From assembly GCA_964556475.1 (NCBI GenBank), contig CAZKVU010000002.1:12460-76459 (forward strand): a stretch of DNA of 64,000 nucleotides, read 5' to 3'. The notes beneath the pieces are model-generated. The model ran no database searches. It was not told the origin of the DNA and worked only from the letters and a program-made list of their open reading frames with translations. Shown one piece after another: positions 25,331 through 33,793 of this stretch. Made by a program: the position numbers and the translations under genes. Positions within the stretch are counted from its first letter, which is position 1, and each line of letters starts with the position of its first letter. The stretch comes from CAZKVU01 sp964556475. Lineage in GTDB: Bacteria; Patescibacteriota; Microgenomatia; UBA1406; HO2-37-13b.

Positions 25331-26528
25331 GGTGTGTAATCATTTCTTTATACACTTTTTCGAGATTTTTCGAAACAGCTGCCCAGCTGTATGTTGTATC
25401 GATAAGCATGCGCGCATTTGATCGTATGGAATTAAAGATTTTCGTATTACTGAGCAGTTTGGTTGCTTCAATAGCGTAATCTTCAGGGTTTTTTGCAATA
25501 ATCACGTGCTTGCCATTTTGTGCGTTCAGTCCTCTAACGCCTGTTGGTGAAGATATAACCGGAAGGCCGGCTGCCATAGCACCAAGAACTTTAAGCCGTG
25601 TGCCCCCTGGTCCTTCAATAGGAGCCAGGAAGATTGATGATTCTTTGTAAACCTGAATAACCTGCGAGATGTCCGAAGCAGCAATATCAACGATTTTAAT
25701 GCCTTTAGAATGCACTTTGCCTAATTTTTCCTGTGCACGTTGCCCAGCAATAATACATCGAGCTTCGGGTATTTGCTTGTGTATTAGTGGGAAAATGGTG
25801 TCTATGAGGATTTCAGCAGCTTCAATATTTTGTAACCATGAAAAGTTTCCCTGATAGAGGAATACTGGCTGTGCATGGATTTGCTTATTCTTGTATACAC
25901 TCAATAGATCTTCACCAGCTGCATTTGGAATGATAACTGTCCGAATTTTAGGCTGAAGCTCTTTCATTTTTGCTTCATCATCTTTGGAAACAGCTCCTAC
26001 AACAGTCGCTCGCCGCCAAAATTCTTTTTCCCAATATTGAAGCTTCAGGATATCAAAATAGAAAAATGGACGAAGGATAGGGGATATTTTACTGACAAAA
26101 TGCTGATACACTTTATATTCAATCGTTTGTTCTACCAGCAGAATTGGGACAGAGGTAGAAGGTATGTGAGGCATAATATAAAACGTTTCAGCATGAATCA
26201 GGTCAAATTTTTCGCGTGATAATAGCTGCGAGATAATTCGTTTTGACTCGGGTGATGAATTCCTTTCAACAACAAATGGGAATAAACCAAATACACTTCT
26301 AAAAATATTTGAGAATGTCCACGGAGATTCGGACCGTTTGCACACATGAATTTCTTTGCAGAAAGGTGCAAGTTTTTGTATGTACGCCTTTTCTGAGTCA
26401 TTTTTTATCAAAGAAACAAGAAAAATATCATGTTGCTGACTCAGATTTTTAATGAGATTATATGAGCGTACTTGGCCACCTGAAGACGGAGGGTACGGAA
26501 GATATGGCGTCAACATTAATATCTTCAT
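25314..26528 (-). CDS. Glycosyltransferase family 4, divergent
   Basis: A 404-residue GT-B protein opening MKILMLTPYLPYPPSSGGQVR, a nucleotide-sugar enzyme start of the WcaI/TagE kind. The C-terminal domain has FLYQGNFSWLQNIEAAEILI near 225, and the usual EX7E region reads APIEGPGGTRLKVLGAMAAGLPVI, with the first Glu kept and the second position filled by other residues. This pattern is known in the group acting with hyaluronan- or PEP-CTERM-type glycan loci. It sits 3 bp after the GT39-like gene. Confidence 0.88.
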   Translation of the reverse strand: MKILMLTPYLPYPPSSGGQVRSYNLIKNLSQQHDIFLVSLIKNDSEKAYIQKLAPFCKEIHVCKRSESPWTFSNIFRSVFGLFPFVVERNSSPESKRIISQLLSREKFDLIHAETFYIMPHIPSTSVPILLVEQTIEYKVYQHFVSKISPILRPFFYFDILKLQYWEKEFWRRATVVGAVSKDDEAKMKELQPKIRTVIIPNAAGEDLLSVYKNKQIHAQPVFLYQGNFSWLQNIEAAEILIDTIFPLIHKQIPEARCIIAGQRAQEKLGKVHSKGIKIVDIAASDISQVIQVYKESSIFLAPIEGPGGTRLKVLGAMAAGLPVISSPTGVRGLNAQNGKHVIIAKNPEDYAIEATKLLSNTKIFNSIRSNARMLIDTTYSWAAVSKNLEKVYKEMITHHEYWN

Positions 26529-26531
26529 GAC

Positions 26532-27971
26532 CTACAGTTTGAATATAAATACGTTGTCACCCTGAAAAATAAGTTTAAATTCTTTTTTTACTTCTTCAGC
26601 AACTTCAGTTTTAGCTGTGACAAAATATTCAGCTCCATGTTCGCTTTTCAGTTTTGCAAGAGGTTCTGTAGTTGCAGGAAAACCTTTGCGGTCAGATAAG
26701 TATAAAAGCGTTGTGTCACCATCGCGATCAGTAACAAGTAGTGAACCTGGAGGGGTGATTGTTTGAATAATGTTACCTATCTGAACAAGGTCTTCACTGA
26801 CATGATAATAATCTTTTACTTTTTCATATGACATACCAACAGAGAATGCAAGAAGCGCACAGATAACAACAAAATTAAGTGGTCTACCTAAGAAAAGATC
26901 GCCACCCTTGAAAAAGAAACTTACTCCAATGCCAATAAAAATGGCAATTGCCGGCAATATCATGGTCTGATAATAGTCATGCTGTACGTTACCTCCCTGG
27001 AAAGTGAAGAGATAGATGAGCGAAGCAAGTCCGATCATATGAAGCAAGTATTTCTTTGGATTATTAAGAGCGCCAACAATTAAGAATGCTGCTGCATATC
27101 CACCTGAGATAAGTAGCAATATGCGTTCATAGAAAATCCATCTGAAAAATGCAGGTCTGAAAAAGATCACTTTAGCACCCTCAAATGTGTTAACTGTTGT
27201 AAATAGCCATGTGAATCCAGGTATGCCTTCAGGATGAGCGCTTATGTAATTTCTCCATAGAAAAAGTGGAATTATTGTTACGCCAAAAAATAAAATGGGC
27301 AGCAATGACACAAAAATGCGCCGCTTGTATGTTGTTAAGAAAATATAGCCGAGTGGTAGAAAATAAAAACCCGCTGTTGGCTTAACAAGAATAGATAATG
27401 AAGCACATAAACCTGCAAGTACAATAAGCATTCTTTTTTTTGAAGTAGATTTTGAATGTTGCCACAGATACAAAAAGAAAATGCTCATCATAACCAAACC
27501 GAGTGCAGTCATCTCTGGAAGAATGACGCGAGAATAATAGACAAAGAACGGAAATACTGCAAAAACAAGAGCCGAAGTAAATGCTGCTATTCTGTTTTCT
27601 TCTTTGACAACAAGATAGTAAATAATGGAAATAACTATAAGAGAAAATGCTATCGTAACAAGCCGGCCATATATCTCTAAGCTAAAATATGGTAATGCCT
27701 GGCGCAGCGATGCAAAGAGAGCATTATAGAGAGGAAATTCTACAAGTCGGTATCCTTCGGGATTGTACTGACCAGACGGGATACTTGATAAATCGTCAAA
27801 TTTGGGGTTAAAAAGATCAATTCCGGTGCGTGTATAATTTCGAGCAACAGCTGCCGTATCAACCTGCCTCCATGAATGCCAATCTGCTACCGGAGAATCT
27901 ACTTTATACAATCGTAATGCTAGTGCAATAAGCAGAATTATTCCAAGTATAAGAAAGTCTTTTTTTTTCAT
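26532..27971 (-). CDS. GT39/ArnT-like membrane glycosyltransferase
   Basis: A polytopic GT-C protein of 479 residues with about eleven membrane segments and a soluble C-terminal tail of about 90 residues. The first loop (DSPVADWHSWRQVDTAAVARNY near 26-48) holds the conserved Asp and the WHSWRQ.D pattern typical of the bacterial family. It likely uses a polyprenyl-phosphate sugar. It lies 27 bp after the ligase/polymerase gene in the same operon. Confidence 0.85.
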   Translation of the reverse strand: MKKKDFLILGIILLIALALRLYKVDSPVADWHSWRQVDTAAVARNYTRTGIDLFNPKFDDLSSIPSGQYNPEGYRLVEFPLYNALFASLRQALPYFSLEIYGRLVTIAFSLIVISIIYYLVVKEENRIAAFTSALVFAVFPFFVYYSRVILPEMTALGLVMMSIFFLYLWQHSKSTSKKRMLIVLAGLCASLSILVKPTAGFYFLPLGYIFLTTYKRRIFVSLLPILFFGVTIIPLFLWRNYISAHPEGIPGFTWLFTTVNTFEGAKVIFFRPAFFRWIFYERILLLISGGYAAAFLIVGALNNPKKYLLHMIGLASLIYLFTFQGGNVQHDYYQTMILPAIAIFIGIGVSFFFKGGDLFLGRPLNFVVICALLAFSVGMSYEKVKDYYHVSEDLVQIGNIIQTITPPGSLLVTDRDGDTTLLYLSDRKGFPATTEPLAKLKSEHGAEYFVTAKTEVAEEVKKEFKLIFQGDNVFIFKL

Positions 27972-27998
27972 AATTCATCTTCGAAATACAAACATCAC

Positions 27999-29672
27999 TT
28001 ACAGTTTGTCAAGTTCGTCCTTATCAAGACGGGACATAGCAACAAACACACCCGCTGTTGTCCAGAAAATATACGCAACTTTTGAGGCTTCGAAAATATC
28101 AATAAGCAGAGCATTGATCAGAAGTCCAAAAAGCCCAAAAACAAATCCTGCTGCAAGCATTCGTTTGCTGTCACCAAGTTTCTTTCGCAGTACAAATAAA
28201 TCTTTTACGATGAGGAATAAAATATACATAAATAAGCCTGCGCCAAGTGCACCAGTTTCTCCAATCCATCTGAAGTAATCACCGTCAGAAGCTTCTGTAA
28301 TCGAGGAAGGCCCTGTACCAAGGAGTGGATTCCGCATAAACGCACGGATGGCACGCGGCCAGCTCGCCTGAAATCGTGTTGTTAAAGAAACATCGGCAGC
28401 GGCAACAGTAACCGTTTCATACGAAGATGGTGTAGCTTCTAGATTTCCGCTCATCGTAGCTTCATTTGATAATTGGATCTTTAATTTGGTTGATTCAGTA
28501 CTGTCATTTGATTCTTTTAATTTTACAAATGATGTTCCAGCAGGCAATTCATCGCTTTTAATTTTTTGAACCACCGCTTGCTCACCGGTTTTTTCATTAA
28601 GAACGACCTGTTTTACCTGTATGGTGCTGAACCATCGTTGAATCAAATCTTTATCAACATATGATAATCCGAGCGTTAGAACAACTACCAGTATCATGTA
28701 TGGAATTTTCCGTACATAAAGCATATATGCAGAAATAGAAGCAAGAAATGCAATGGAGGCTGTTCGTGATGCTGTAAATACTAGAATGAGAATAGCTACT
28801 ATGTTGATGACAAATTGCACGAGCTTTTGAGATATATCAAACAAAAGGAAATAGAGAAGGATCGAGATAGCCATGGTCATAACGATAATCTGATTAAATG
28901 GCGCCTGGCTGGCAGACAGAGCCGTTTCAATGAACCCTGCCGCATACACGCTGCGGGTAAATAAGTATGCAGACATGAGGATCGGTAGCAATGCAGCTGT
29001 GAAAACAAGCCATCGCTCTTTATCTGGAATAGTGAGTTTCTTTTTTTGCTTCAAATAAAAGAATAGACCCCAGAGTATCGGCATAATGAAAACAAGATAA
29101 CCGCTCAAATCATAGTGCCCTGCAAAAGTAGAGCTTAAACGTGCTTCTGGTGTGAGAAAAAGAATTCTACCTTTTGCGAATTCAGGGTTCATTGTTGAAA
29201 CTGCTGGGAAGTCAAAGAAGCGCTGTCCTATTCCGTACACGATGATAAGGAAGTTAGATGCCATAAGAGAGTACAGTAATAATGAGAAATCCTTGGCTTT
29301 CTTAATAGATGAGAACGCAATAAAGAACAGAATCATATACTGAACACGTCGAGCTGCATTCAGTAGCCCTAGAAAATGGTAATCTACAGTTTTTGTTATG
29401 AAAATGCCTGAAAGCAATGCCGCAAATACTATCCCCCAAAATGCAAGAATAGGTTTCCAATACGGCAGGTCCTTTAGGCTAACTTTTTTTCTGATTACCT
29501 GGAGGATGTATACGGCAACGATAAGTGCAACAAAGAAATCATCAAATCTGACAGAAATATATGTGTAGGTTATTGATTGAAAAGGAAATTTAGGAAAGAG
29601 TGGGATAAAAAAAACAAAAAAAACCAGTAGAATCTTGAGAATGTTGTTGTCAATCCATTTGAGCCACTTCAT
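27999..29672 (-). CDS. O-antigen ligase/polymerase (Wzy_C family) membrane protein
   Basis: A polytopic protein with about twelve membrane segments, likely joining or polymerising lipid-linked glycan repeats on the outer face. The Wzy_C signature region NPLLGTGPSSITEAS follows a long extracytoplasmic loop (about 110 residues, beginning near WFSTIQVKQVVLN), as in O-antigen ligases. An in-frame ATG at 29693 would add 7 residues and increase overlap with the upstream GT2; the ATG at 29672 is chosen. Ligase and polymerase cannot be told apart from sequence. Confidence 0.8.
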   Translation of the reverse strand: MKWLKWIDNNILKILLVFFVFFIPLFPKFPFQSITYTYISVRFDDFFVALIVAVYILQVIRKKVSLKDLPYWKPILAFWGIVFAALLSGIFITKTVDYHFLGLLNAARRVQYMILFFIAFSSIKKAKDFSLLLYSLMASNFLIIVYGIGQRFFDFPAVSTMNPEFAKGRILFLTPEARLSSTFAGHYDLSGYLVFIMPILWGLFFYLKQKKKLTIPDKERWLVFTAALLPILMSAYLFTRSVYAAGFIETALSASQAPFNQIIVMTMAISILLYFLLFDISQKLVQFVINIVAILILVFTASRTASIAFLASISAYMLYVRKIPYMILVVVLTLGLSYVDKDLIQRWFSTIQVKQVVLNEKTGEQAVVQKIKSDELPAGTSFVKLKESNDSTESTKLKIQLSNEATMSGNLEATPSSYETVTVAAADVSLTTRFQASWPRAIRAFMRNPLLGTGPSSITEASDGDYFRWIGETGALGAGLFMYILFLIVKDLFVLRKKLGDSKRMLAAGFVFGLFGLLINALLIDIFEASKVAYIFWTTAGVFVAMSRLDKDELDKL

Positions 29673-30543
29673 ATGCTTTAGTGTATGTGTCAATTAAATA
29701 GTTGCTACCAATTACCTTTCCGATAACTAATGATACTATAGCCTTTAATTTTAGCATATAACGCAGCATCTGAAGATGCAAGCGCGGATAGTGTTTTTTA
29801 TAGAAATAAATATAACCTTCATAAACACGAAGAATAGGCTGCTGGCGCGATGAACTCGAGCTGCCTTCGTGGTGAATAAATTTTGCCTGTGGGTAGTAAC
29901 CAGTTGTGCAGTTTTTTGTATAGCCCCGATATTGTAAGTCCAACTCTTCCCAGTACATAAAAATGTTTTCATCAAATCCGTGAAGTTTATTAAAAACTGC
30001 TGCCGAAGTTATAAGACATGCTCCTGATACCCAGTCGACTTGTTTAGGTGACGATGGGGCAAAGCGGCTGAATCCCCAGTAATCGGATTTCAGGAAAAGT
30101 GCAGCTGCTGAAACCCCGAGTGAATAAAATTTCCCTGCAGATTTCTGTATAGAGCCATCGGGATTTAGAAGACGTGCACCAGCAAATTTATAGTCGGATT
30201 GAATGAACCAGCTTAGAAGCTGCGGAATGGCGTCTTCAATAACTTCGATATCTGAGTTTAAAAACAGGAAATATTCGCCTGATGCTTTTTTAGTAGCCTT
30301 ATTATTTCCCTTTGAAAAGCCCAAATTTTCTGCGGACTCAATAAGCGTATAGCGCATGTTCTTTGATTGTGGTTTATACGATCGTAGCATCTCTACGCTC
30401 CCATCTGTGGAATTATTATCAAGTACGCATATCTGATAGGTGTGTTTATCATCCGCTTGGACTGATACATCTACCGACTGTAAACATTTTTTTGTCAGTT
30501 CTCGGGTGTTGTATGACAATATGATGATTGAAAGATCTGTCAT
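29650..30543 (-). CDS. Glycosyltransferase family 2
   Basis: A GT-A enzyme of 297 residues, rhamnosyltransferase-like: LSIIILSYNTRELTKKCL at the start, VLDNNSTDGSVEM near 40, the metal-binding FLFLNSDIEV near 94 and LITSAAVFNKLHGFDENIFMYWEELDLQYRG. An in-frame ATG at 30561 exists, but the TATAAT box at 30550-30555 lies between the two, so the ATG at 30543 (MTDLSI) is preferred. First gene of the operon running to 25314 or beyond. Confidence 0.92.
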   Translation of the reverse strand: MTDLSIIILSYNTRELTKKCLQSVDVSVQADDKHTYQICVLDNNSTDGSVEMLRSYKPQSKNMRYTLIESAENLGFSKGNNKATKKASGEYFLFLNSDIEVIEDAIPQLLSWFIQSDYKFAGARLLNPDGSIQKSAGKFYSLGVSAAALFLKSDYWGFSRFAPSSPKQVDWVSGACLITSAAVFNKLHGFDENIFMYWEELDLQYRGYTKNCTTGYYPQAKFIHHEGSSSSSRQQPILRVYEGYIYFYKKHYPRLHLQMLRYMLKLKAIVSLVIGKVIGSNYLIDTYTKAYEVAQMD

Positions 30544-30549
30544 AGCCTC

Positions 30550-30591
30550 ATTATACGTCATATCAGTGTTTTATACATTCTTTGATATAAT
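30550..30591. promoter_or_regulatory. Divergent promoters for GT2 operon and glyS
   Basis: TATAAT on the minus strand at 30550-30555 is 6 nt before the GT2 ATG (30543). TGATATAAT on the plus strand at 30583-30591 is 6 nt before the glyS ATG (30598). Only 54 bp separate the two start codons, so each gene's upstream region contains the other's promoter. Confidence 0.65.
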
Positions 30592-30597
30592 TTCTCT

Positions 30598-31956
30598 ATG
30601 TCACACGCTACAGTAGACAAACTATCTTCAATGATGAAGCAGCGGGGATTTGTATATCCATCCTCAGAGATTTATGGTGGATGGGAAGCAACGTATGATT
30701 TTGGACCGCTCGGTGCTGAAATGCTTCGAAATATCCGCAATTTATGGTGGATAAATTTTGTTCATAAACAACATAACATCGTTGGTCTCGACAGCGCTAT
30801 TATTTCCCATCCGAAAGTTTGGGAGGCGAGTGGTCACGTTGAGTCGTTTGCAGACGTTATGGTTGAAGATACCGTGACAAATAAAAGATACAGAGCGGAT
30901 CATCTTATCGAGGAGCAACTTGAGATGTCGGTTGATGGTATGGAGCCGAATGAAATTGATGAAGTAATCGAAAAGAATAATATCTTGAGTCCTGATGGCA
31001 ATCCACTTTCAAAAGCAAAACGGTTTAATAATCTTGTCGAAGTAAATATAGGAACCATTGATAATGCAAAATCGCTAGCTTACCTTCGCGGGGAAACCTG
31101 TCAGCCTGTTTTCTACAACTTTAAGTTGGTAAAAGATTCGTCCCGTCAAAAAATACCCTTCGGGATAGCTCAAATTGGTAAGGCATTTAGAAATGAAATT
31201 AAAGTCGGTCCATATATTTTTAGAACTCGTGAGTTTGAACAGATGGAGCTTGAGATGTTTGTTGCTCCTGATCAAGGAGATCAGGCGTATGCACATTTTA
31301 AGGAGATGACATTAGACTGGCTCCTGTCACTTGGAATTGACTCAGGAAAATTGAGGTTCCGTGATCAGGATTTTAAAGAAAGAGCTCATTATAATAAAGT
31401 TGCTACTGACTTAGAGTATGAATTCCCATTTGGCTGGAAGGAGTTTCAGGGTATTCATAACAGAGGAAATTGGGATTTAACCCGTCATGGTAAATTTTCA
31501 GGAACTGATTTCACCTATACAGATCCAGTTACATCAGAACAATACATCCCTCATGTTGTCGAGTATTCGATTGGTCTTAACAGGCTTATGCTTGTCTTGA
31601 TGTTTGATGCATATTGTGAAGAAGATAATCGTGTTGTATTAAAACTTCATCCAAAAGTAGCCCCATATAAAGCAGCAGTTTTCCCATTAGTAAGAAATAA
31701 AGAGGAAATAACAGGTAAAGCAAAGGAAATATTCAATACACTGCTTGATGCGGGCATTCACGTTGCTTGGGATGACCGAGGGAATATTGGTAAACGATAC
31801 TTATCGCAGGATGAAATAGGAACCCCTTATTGTATAACTATTGATTATGATACACTTGAAGATAATTCGGTTACTGTCCGCGATCGAGATACAATGAATC
31901 AGGTGCGGATGAATGCCAGCGAATTAACAAACTATATTATCGATTCACTCAAATAA
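30598..31956 (+). CDS. glyS: Glycyl-tRNA synthetase (dimeric class II)
   Basis: Charges tRNA-Gly. The 452 residues match the archaeal/Gram-positive alpha2 type rather than the two-subunit GlyQ/GlyS. Motifs: RGFVYPSSEIYGG and YDFGPLGAEM at the N-terminus, the motif 2 region FGIAQIGKAFRNEI near 183, FRTREFEQMELEMF near 204, and motif 3 SIGLNRLMLVLM near 322. The anticodon-binding domain follows (VAPYKAAVFPLV). Leaderless start predicted. Confidence 0.96.
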   Translation: MSHATVDKLSSMMKQRGFVYPSSEIYGGWEATYDFGPLGAEMLRNIRNLWWINFVHKQHNIVGLDSAIISHPKVWEASGHVESFADVMVEDTVTNKRYRADHLIEEQLEMSVDGMEPNEIDEVIEKNNILSPDGNPLSKAKRFNNLVEVNIGTIDNAKSLAYLRGETCQPVFYNFKLVKDSSRQKIPFGIAQIGKAFRNEIKVGPYIFRTREFEQMELEMFVAPDQGDQAYAHFKEMTLDWLLSLGIDSGKLRFRDQDFKERAHYNKVATDLEYEFPFGWKEFQGIHNRGNWDLTRHGKFSGTDFTYTDPVTSEQYIPHVVEYSIGLNRLMLVLMFDAYCEEDNRVVLKLHPKVAPYKAAVFPLVRNKEEITGKAKEIFNTLLDAGIHVAWDDRGNIGKRYLSQDEIGTPYCITIDYDTLEDNSVTVRDRDTMNQVRMNASELTNYIIDSLK

Positions 31957-31962
31957 CCTATT

Positions 31963-32442
31963 ATGAATTTAAAAAACATGAAGAATAAAAATCTTATTGT
32001 TGTTGGGGGCATTTTATTGATTCTTGTTATTGGAGGTTTTTTACTGACACGATCAAGCGGCGGCAGTAAGCAGAGTAGCAAATTAGATTCATTACCAGAC
32101 GTCGAAGTTATTCCTACAGTTGGTCCTGAAGTTAAGGTAAACCTCAAGGCTGATAAGCTAAAGCATGAGGTTACAATGTCGATAGCAGGAGTACCAGATG
32201 GTACCAACTCAATCGAATATGAATTTTCATATGATAAGGTTGTTGATGGCGAATCTATTCCAGATGGTGCCATTGGAACGATTGAATTTGATGGTGAAGA
32301 TCCTGTATCACGGGACATAACACTTGGTACATGTTCTGCAAAAGTGTGTAAGTATCATGAAGGAGTAAAAATGATTAAAGTAGTATTAAAATTCCAAGGG
32401 GATTATGGTTCAAAACTCTTCCAGGATGAATTTGGTATCTAA
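31963..32442 (+). CDS. Membrane-anchored protein, unknown
   Basis: A 159-residue protein with one N-terminal membrane segment (about 10-30) after a Lys-rich start, then an extracytoplasmic domain with alternating beta-strand patterns (VEVIPTVGPEVKVNLKADKLKHEVT). A Cys pair (GTCSAKVCKYHEG near 125) could form a disulfide. The fold looks Ig-like, but this is inference. It follows glyS by 6 bp and is probably on the same transcript. Confidence 0.65.
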   Translation: MNLKNMKNKNLIVVGGILLILVIGGFLLTRSSGGSKQSSKLDSLPDVEVIPTVGPEVKVNLKADKLKHEVTMSIAGVPDGTNSIEYEFSYDKVVDGESIPDGAIGTIEFDGEDPVSRDITLGTCSAKVCKYHEGVKMIKVVLKFQGDYGSKLFQDEFGI

Positions 32443-32478
32443 CTGACAATCCACACAAAATTGAGCTAGTTTGATCTA

Positions 32479-32507
32479 TTGACAGGTATTTTGCAACATG
32501 TTACTAT
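32479..32507 (+). promoter_or_regulatory. Consensus promoter (TTGACA-17-TACTAT)
   Basis: A perfect -35 TTGACA at 32479-32484, a 17-bp spacer and -10 TACTAT at 32502-32507. It drives the Thr/Pro-repeat secreted protein; the predicted start is near 32514, leaving a short leader with a weak GAGG before the ATG at 32532. It is the best full -35/-10 match in the window. Confidence 0.75.
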
Positions 32508-32531
32508 CTTCTCAATTGGGTCTTGAGGTTT

Positions 32532-33269
32532 ATGAAAAAAACATTTATTCCGCTTTTTATTTTTGGTTTATTCAGTTTATTCTTATTGAGAAATTCATTT
32601 GTTGAAGGTGCGGATAATGTGTGTTTTTGTCACAATATTAATAATAATCCTAATACAATTTGCACAGATGACCAGGGACAAATTAATGGACACATGGGCC
32701 ACGTTGATTCTGGAATGGATTCACTTGGTGCCTGTGTAGCAGATTTATCCCCAACTCCAACAATTAATCCATCTATAACACCGACCGTTACACCAACAGC
32801 CGCAATTGAACCATCTATAACACCAACACTTACGCCAACGCCAACAGAAGAACCACAGGTTACACCATCTGCTACCCCGACACCAACAATCGTTGCTCCA
32901 TCTGTCACCCCAACACCAACCCTAACAGTGCCATCACCAACAACTAAGCCTGTATCTGGTTGTACAGTGCCACAATTTGTAACCTCATTCCTCGGGACAT
33001 CAGGCATTAACATAATCAATGTCAACGTTCTATGCGCCAAACAAAAATCTACTTCAGTCAATAACACTGGAGGGAATGTTACCAGCGGAAATATCGGTGG
33101 GGGAACAATTGGTACCGGTGTAGCTAGCAACACAACAACTCAAAGCATTAGCGGAAATTCAAACTCTACAACTGCTACAAGCACCGGAGGAGGTGCGACA
33201 AATAACGTGAGTATTATTAATAGCGCGCTGAACAGCATCTTCAATATCTTCTCTCAAAGCAATCATTAG
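32532..33269 (+). CDS. Secreted protein with Cys/His motif and Thr-Pro repeat stalk
   Basis: A protein of 245 residues from the ATG at 32532. A signal peptide (KKTFIPLFIFGLFSLFLL) precedes a Cys/His-rich motif (CFCHNINNNPNTICTDDQG, then NGHMGHVDSGMDSLGAC) that resembles short CH-type motifs in secreted bacterial proteins. Then come about 85 residues of TPT/SPT repeats, a likely extended and possibly O-glycosylated stalk, and an Asn/Ser/Thr/Gly-rich tail (GGNVTSGNIGGGTIGTG). Low complexity limits assignment; function unknown, cell surface likely. Confidence 0.65.
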   Translation: MKKTFIPLFIFGLFSLFLLRNSFVEGADNVCFCHNINNNPNTICTDDQGQINGHMGHVDSGMDSLGACVADLSPTPTINPSITPTVTPTAAIEPSITPTLTPTPTEEPQVTPSATPTPTIVAPSVTPTPTLTVPSPTTKPVSGCTVPQFVTSFLGTSGINIINVNVLCAKQKSTSVNNTGGNVTSGNIGGGTIGTGVASNTTTQSISGNSNSTTATSTGGGATNNVSIINSALNSIFNIFSQSNH

Positions 33270-33328
33270 CCTTCCATCATCCCCATCAATAATTAGTGGC
33301 TTTACTTTCTTTGTTTATTAGCACATAT

Positions 33329-33342
33329 AGTGGTTTACCACT
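33329..33342. promoter_or_regulatory. 14-bp perfect palindrome upstream of mraZ
   Basis: AGTGGTTTACCACT, a perfect dyad ending 12 bp before the mraZ -35 element. A possible binding site for a dimeric regulator; it contains TGGT, as the MraZ boxes do. No U-tract follows, so a terminator is unlikely. Confidence 0.4.
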
Positions 33343-33354
33343 TAACATAACACC

Positions 33355-33384
33355 TTGACTGACGTGACAATTGTGGTGTATTAT
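33355..33384 (+). promoter_or_regulatory. mraZ promoter
   Basis: TTGACT at 33355-33360, 18-bp spacer, TATTAT at 33379-33384, 8 nt before the ATG at 33393. Predicted start at about 33391, so essentially leaderless. Confidence 0.6.
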
Positions 33385-33408
33385 GGTTATAAATGGTGTT
33401 TTATGGTG
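33374..33408 (+). promoter_or_regulatory. MraZ operator: four TGGT(G/T) boxes at 10-bp spacing
   Basis: TGGTG at 33374, TGGTT at 33384, TGGTG at 33394 and TGGTG at 33404, exactly 10 bp apart. Known MraZ operators are 5-bp TGGGN-like direct repeats spaced by 5 bp, bound by the ring-shaped MraZ multimer. Here the array covers the -10 box, the transcription start and the first codons of mraZ, so repression of its own cluster is likely. A further TGGTG at 33421 is off register. Confidence 0.75.
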
Positions 33409-33791
33409 AATACACCGTTATGGTGACCGAGGGTGGAAGAATAGCAATTCCGAAAAAGATTCGAGAGAATTTAACCGGAAATATGCTTATTTTGACAAAA
33501 GGTTTTGATGTTTGTTTAGCAGGTTACGACAATCAGGATTGGCAAAAGAGAACACAAGATCTGATGGGCGTATCACTTCTAGACAAAGAACACATTGACA
33601 AACGGCGAGTGCTTTTTTCAGGGGCACATGAGATCGAATTCGACGAGCAGGGCAGATGTGTCGTGCCAAAGGCTTTAATTGAATTTATGGGTTCGGGGTC
33701 GAAAAAAGTTAAGATTGTTGGTGTCGGTGACCATTTTGAAATTTGGAACGAAGAGAAATGGAATAGCTACCTCAATAATGTTGACATGTAA
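33393..33791 (+). CDS. mraZ: Transcriptional regulator MraZ
   Basis: AbrB-fold DNA-binding regulator that heads dcw clusters. The 132 residues contain two MraZ half-repeats: FYGEYTVMVTEGGRIAIPKKIRENL at the start and RVLFSGAHEIEFDEQGRCVVPKALIEF near 70, each with the Dxx(G)R motif. The start at 33393 keeps the family FxGEY segment; an in-frame ATG at 33420 would lose it. Operator boxes overlap the first codons. The second Arg of the usual DxKGR is kept as GGR/QGR. Confidence 0.93.
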   Translation: MVFYGEYTVMVTEGGRIAIPKKIRENLTGNMLILTKGFDVCLAGYDNQDWQKRTQDLMGVSLLDKEHIDKRRVLFSGAHEIEFDEQGRCVVPKALIEFMGSGSKKVKIVGVGDHFEIWNEEKWNSYLNNVDM

Positions 33792-33793
33792 TT

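Noticed and set aside
32630..33133. Minus-strand frame opposite the Thr/Pro-repeat gene
   Set aside because: A mirror of the low-complexity repeat (Val/Gly-rich); no promoter or motif; the plus strand has a consensus promoter and signal peptide.
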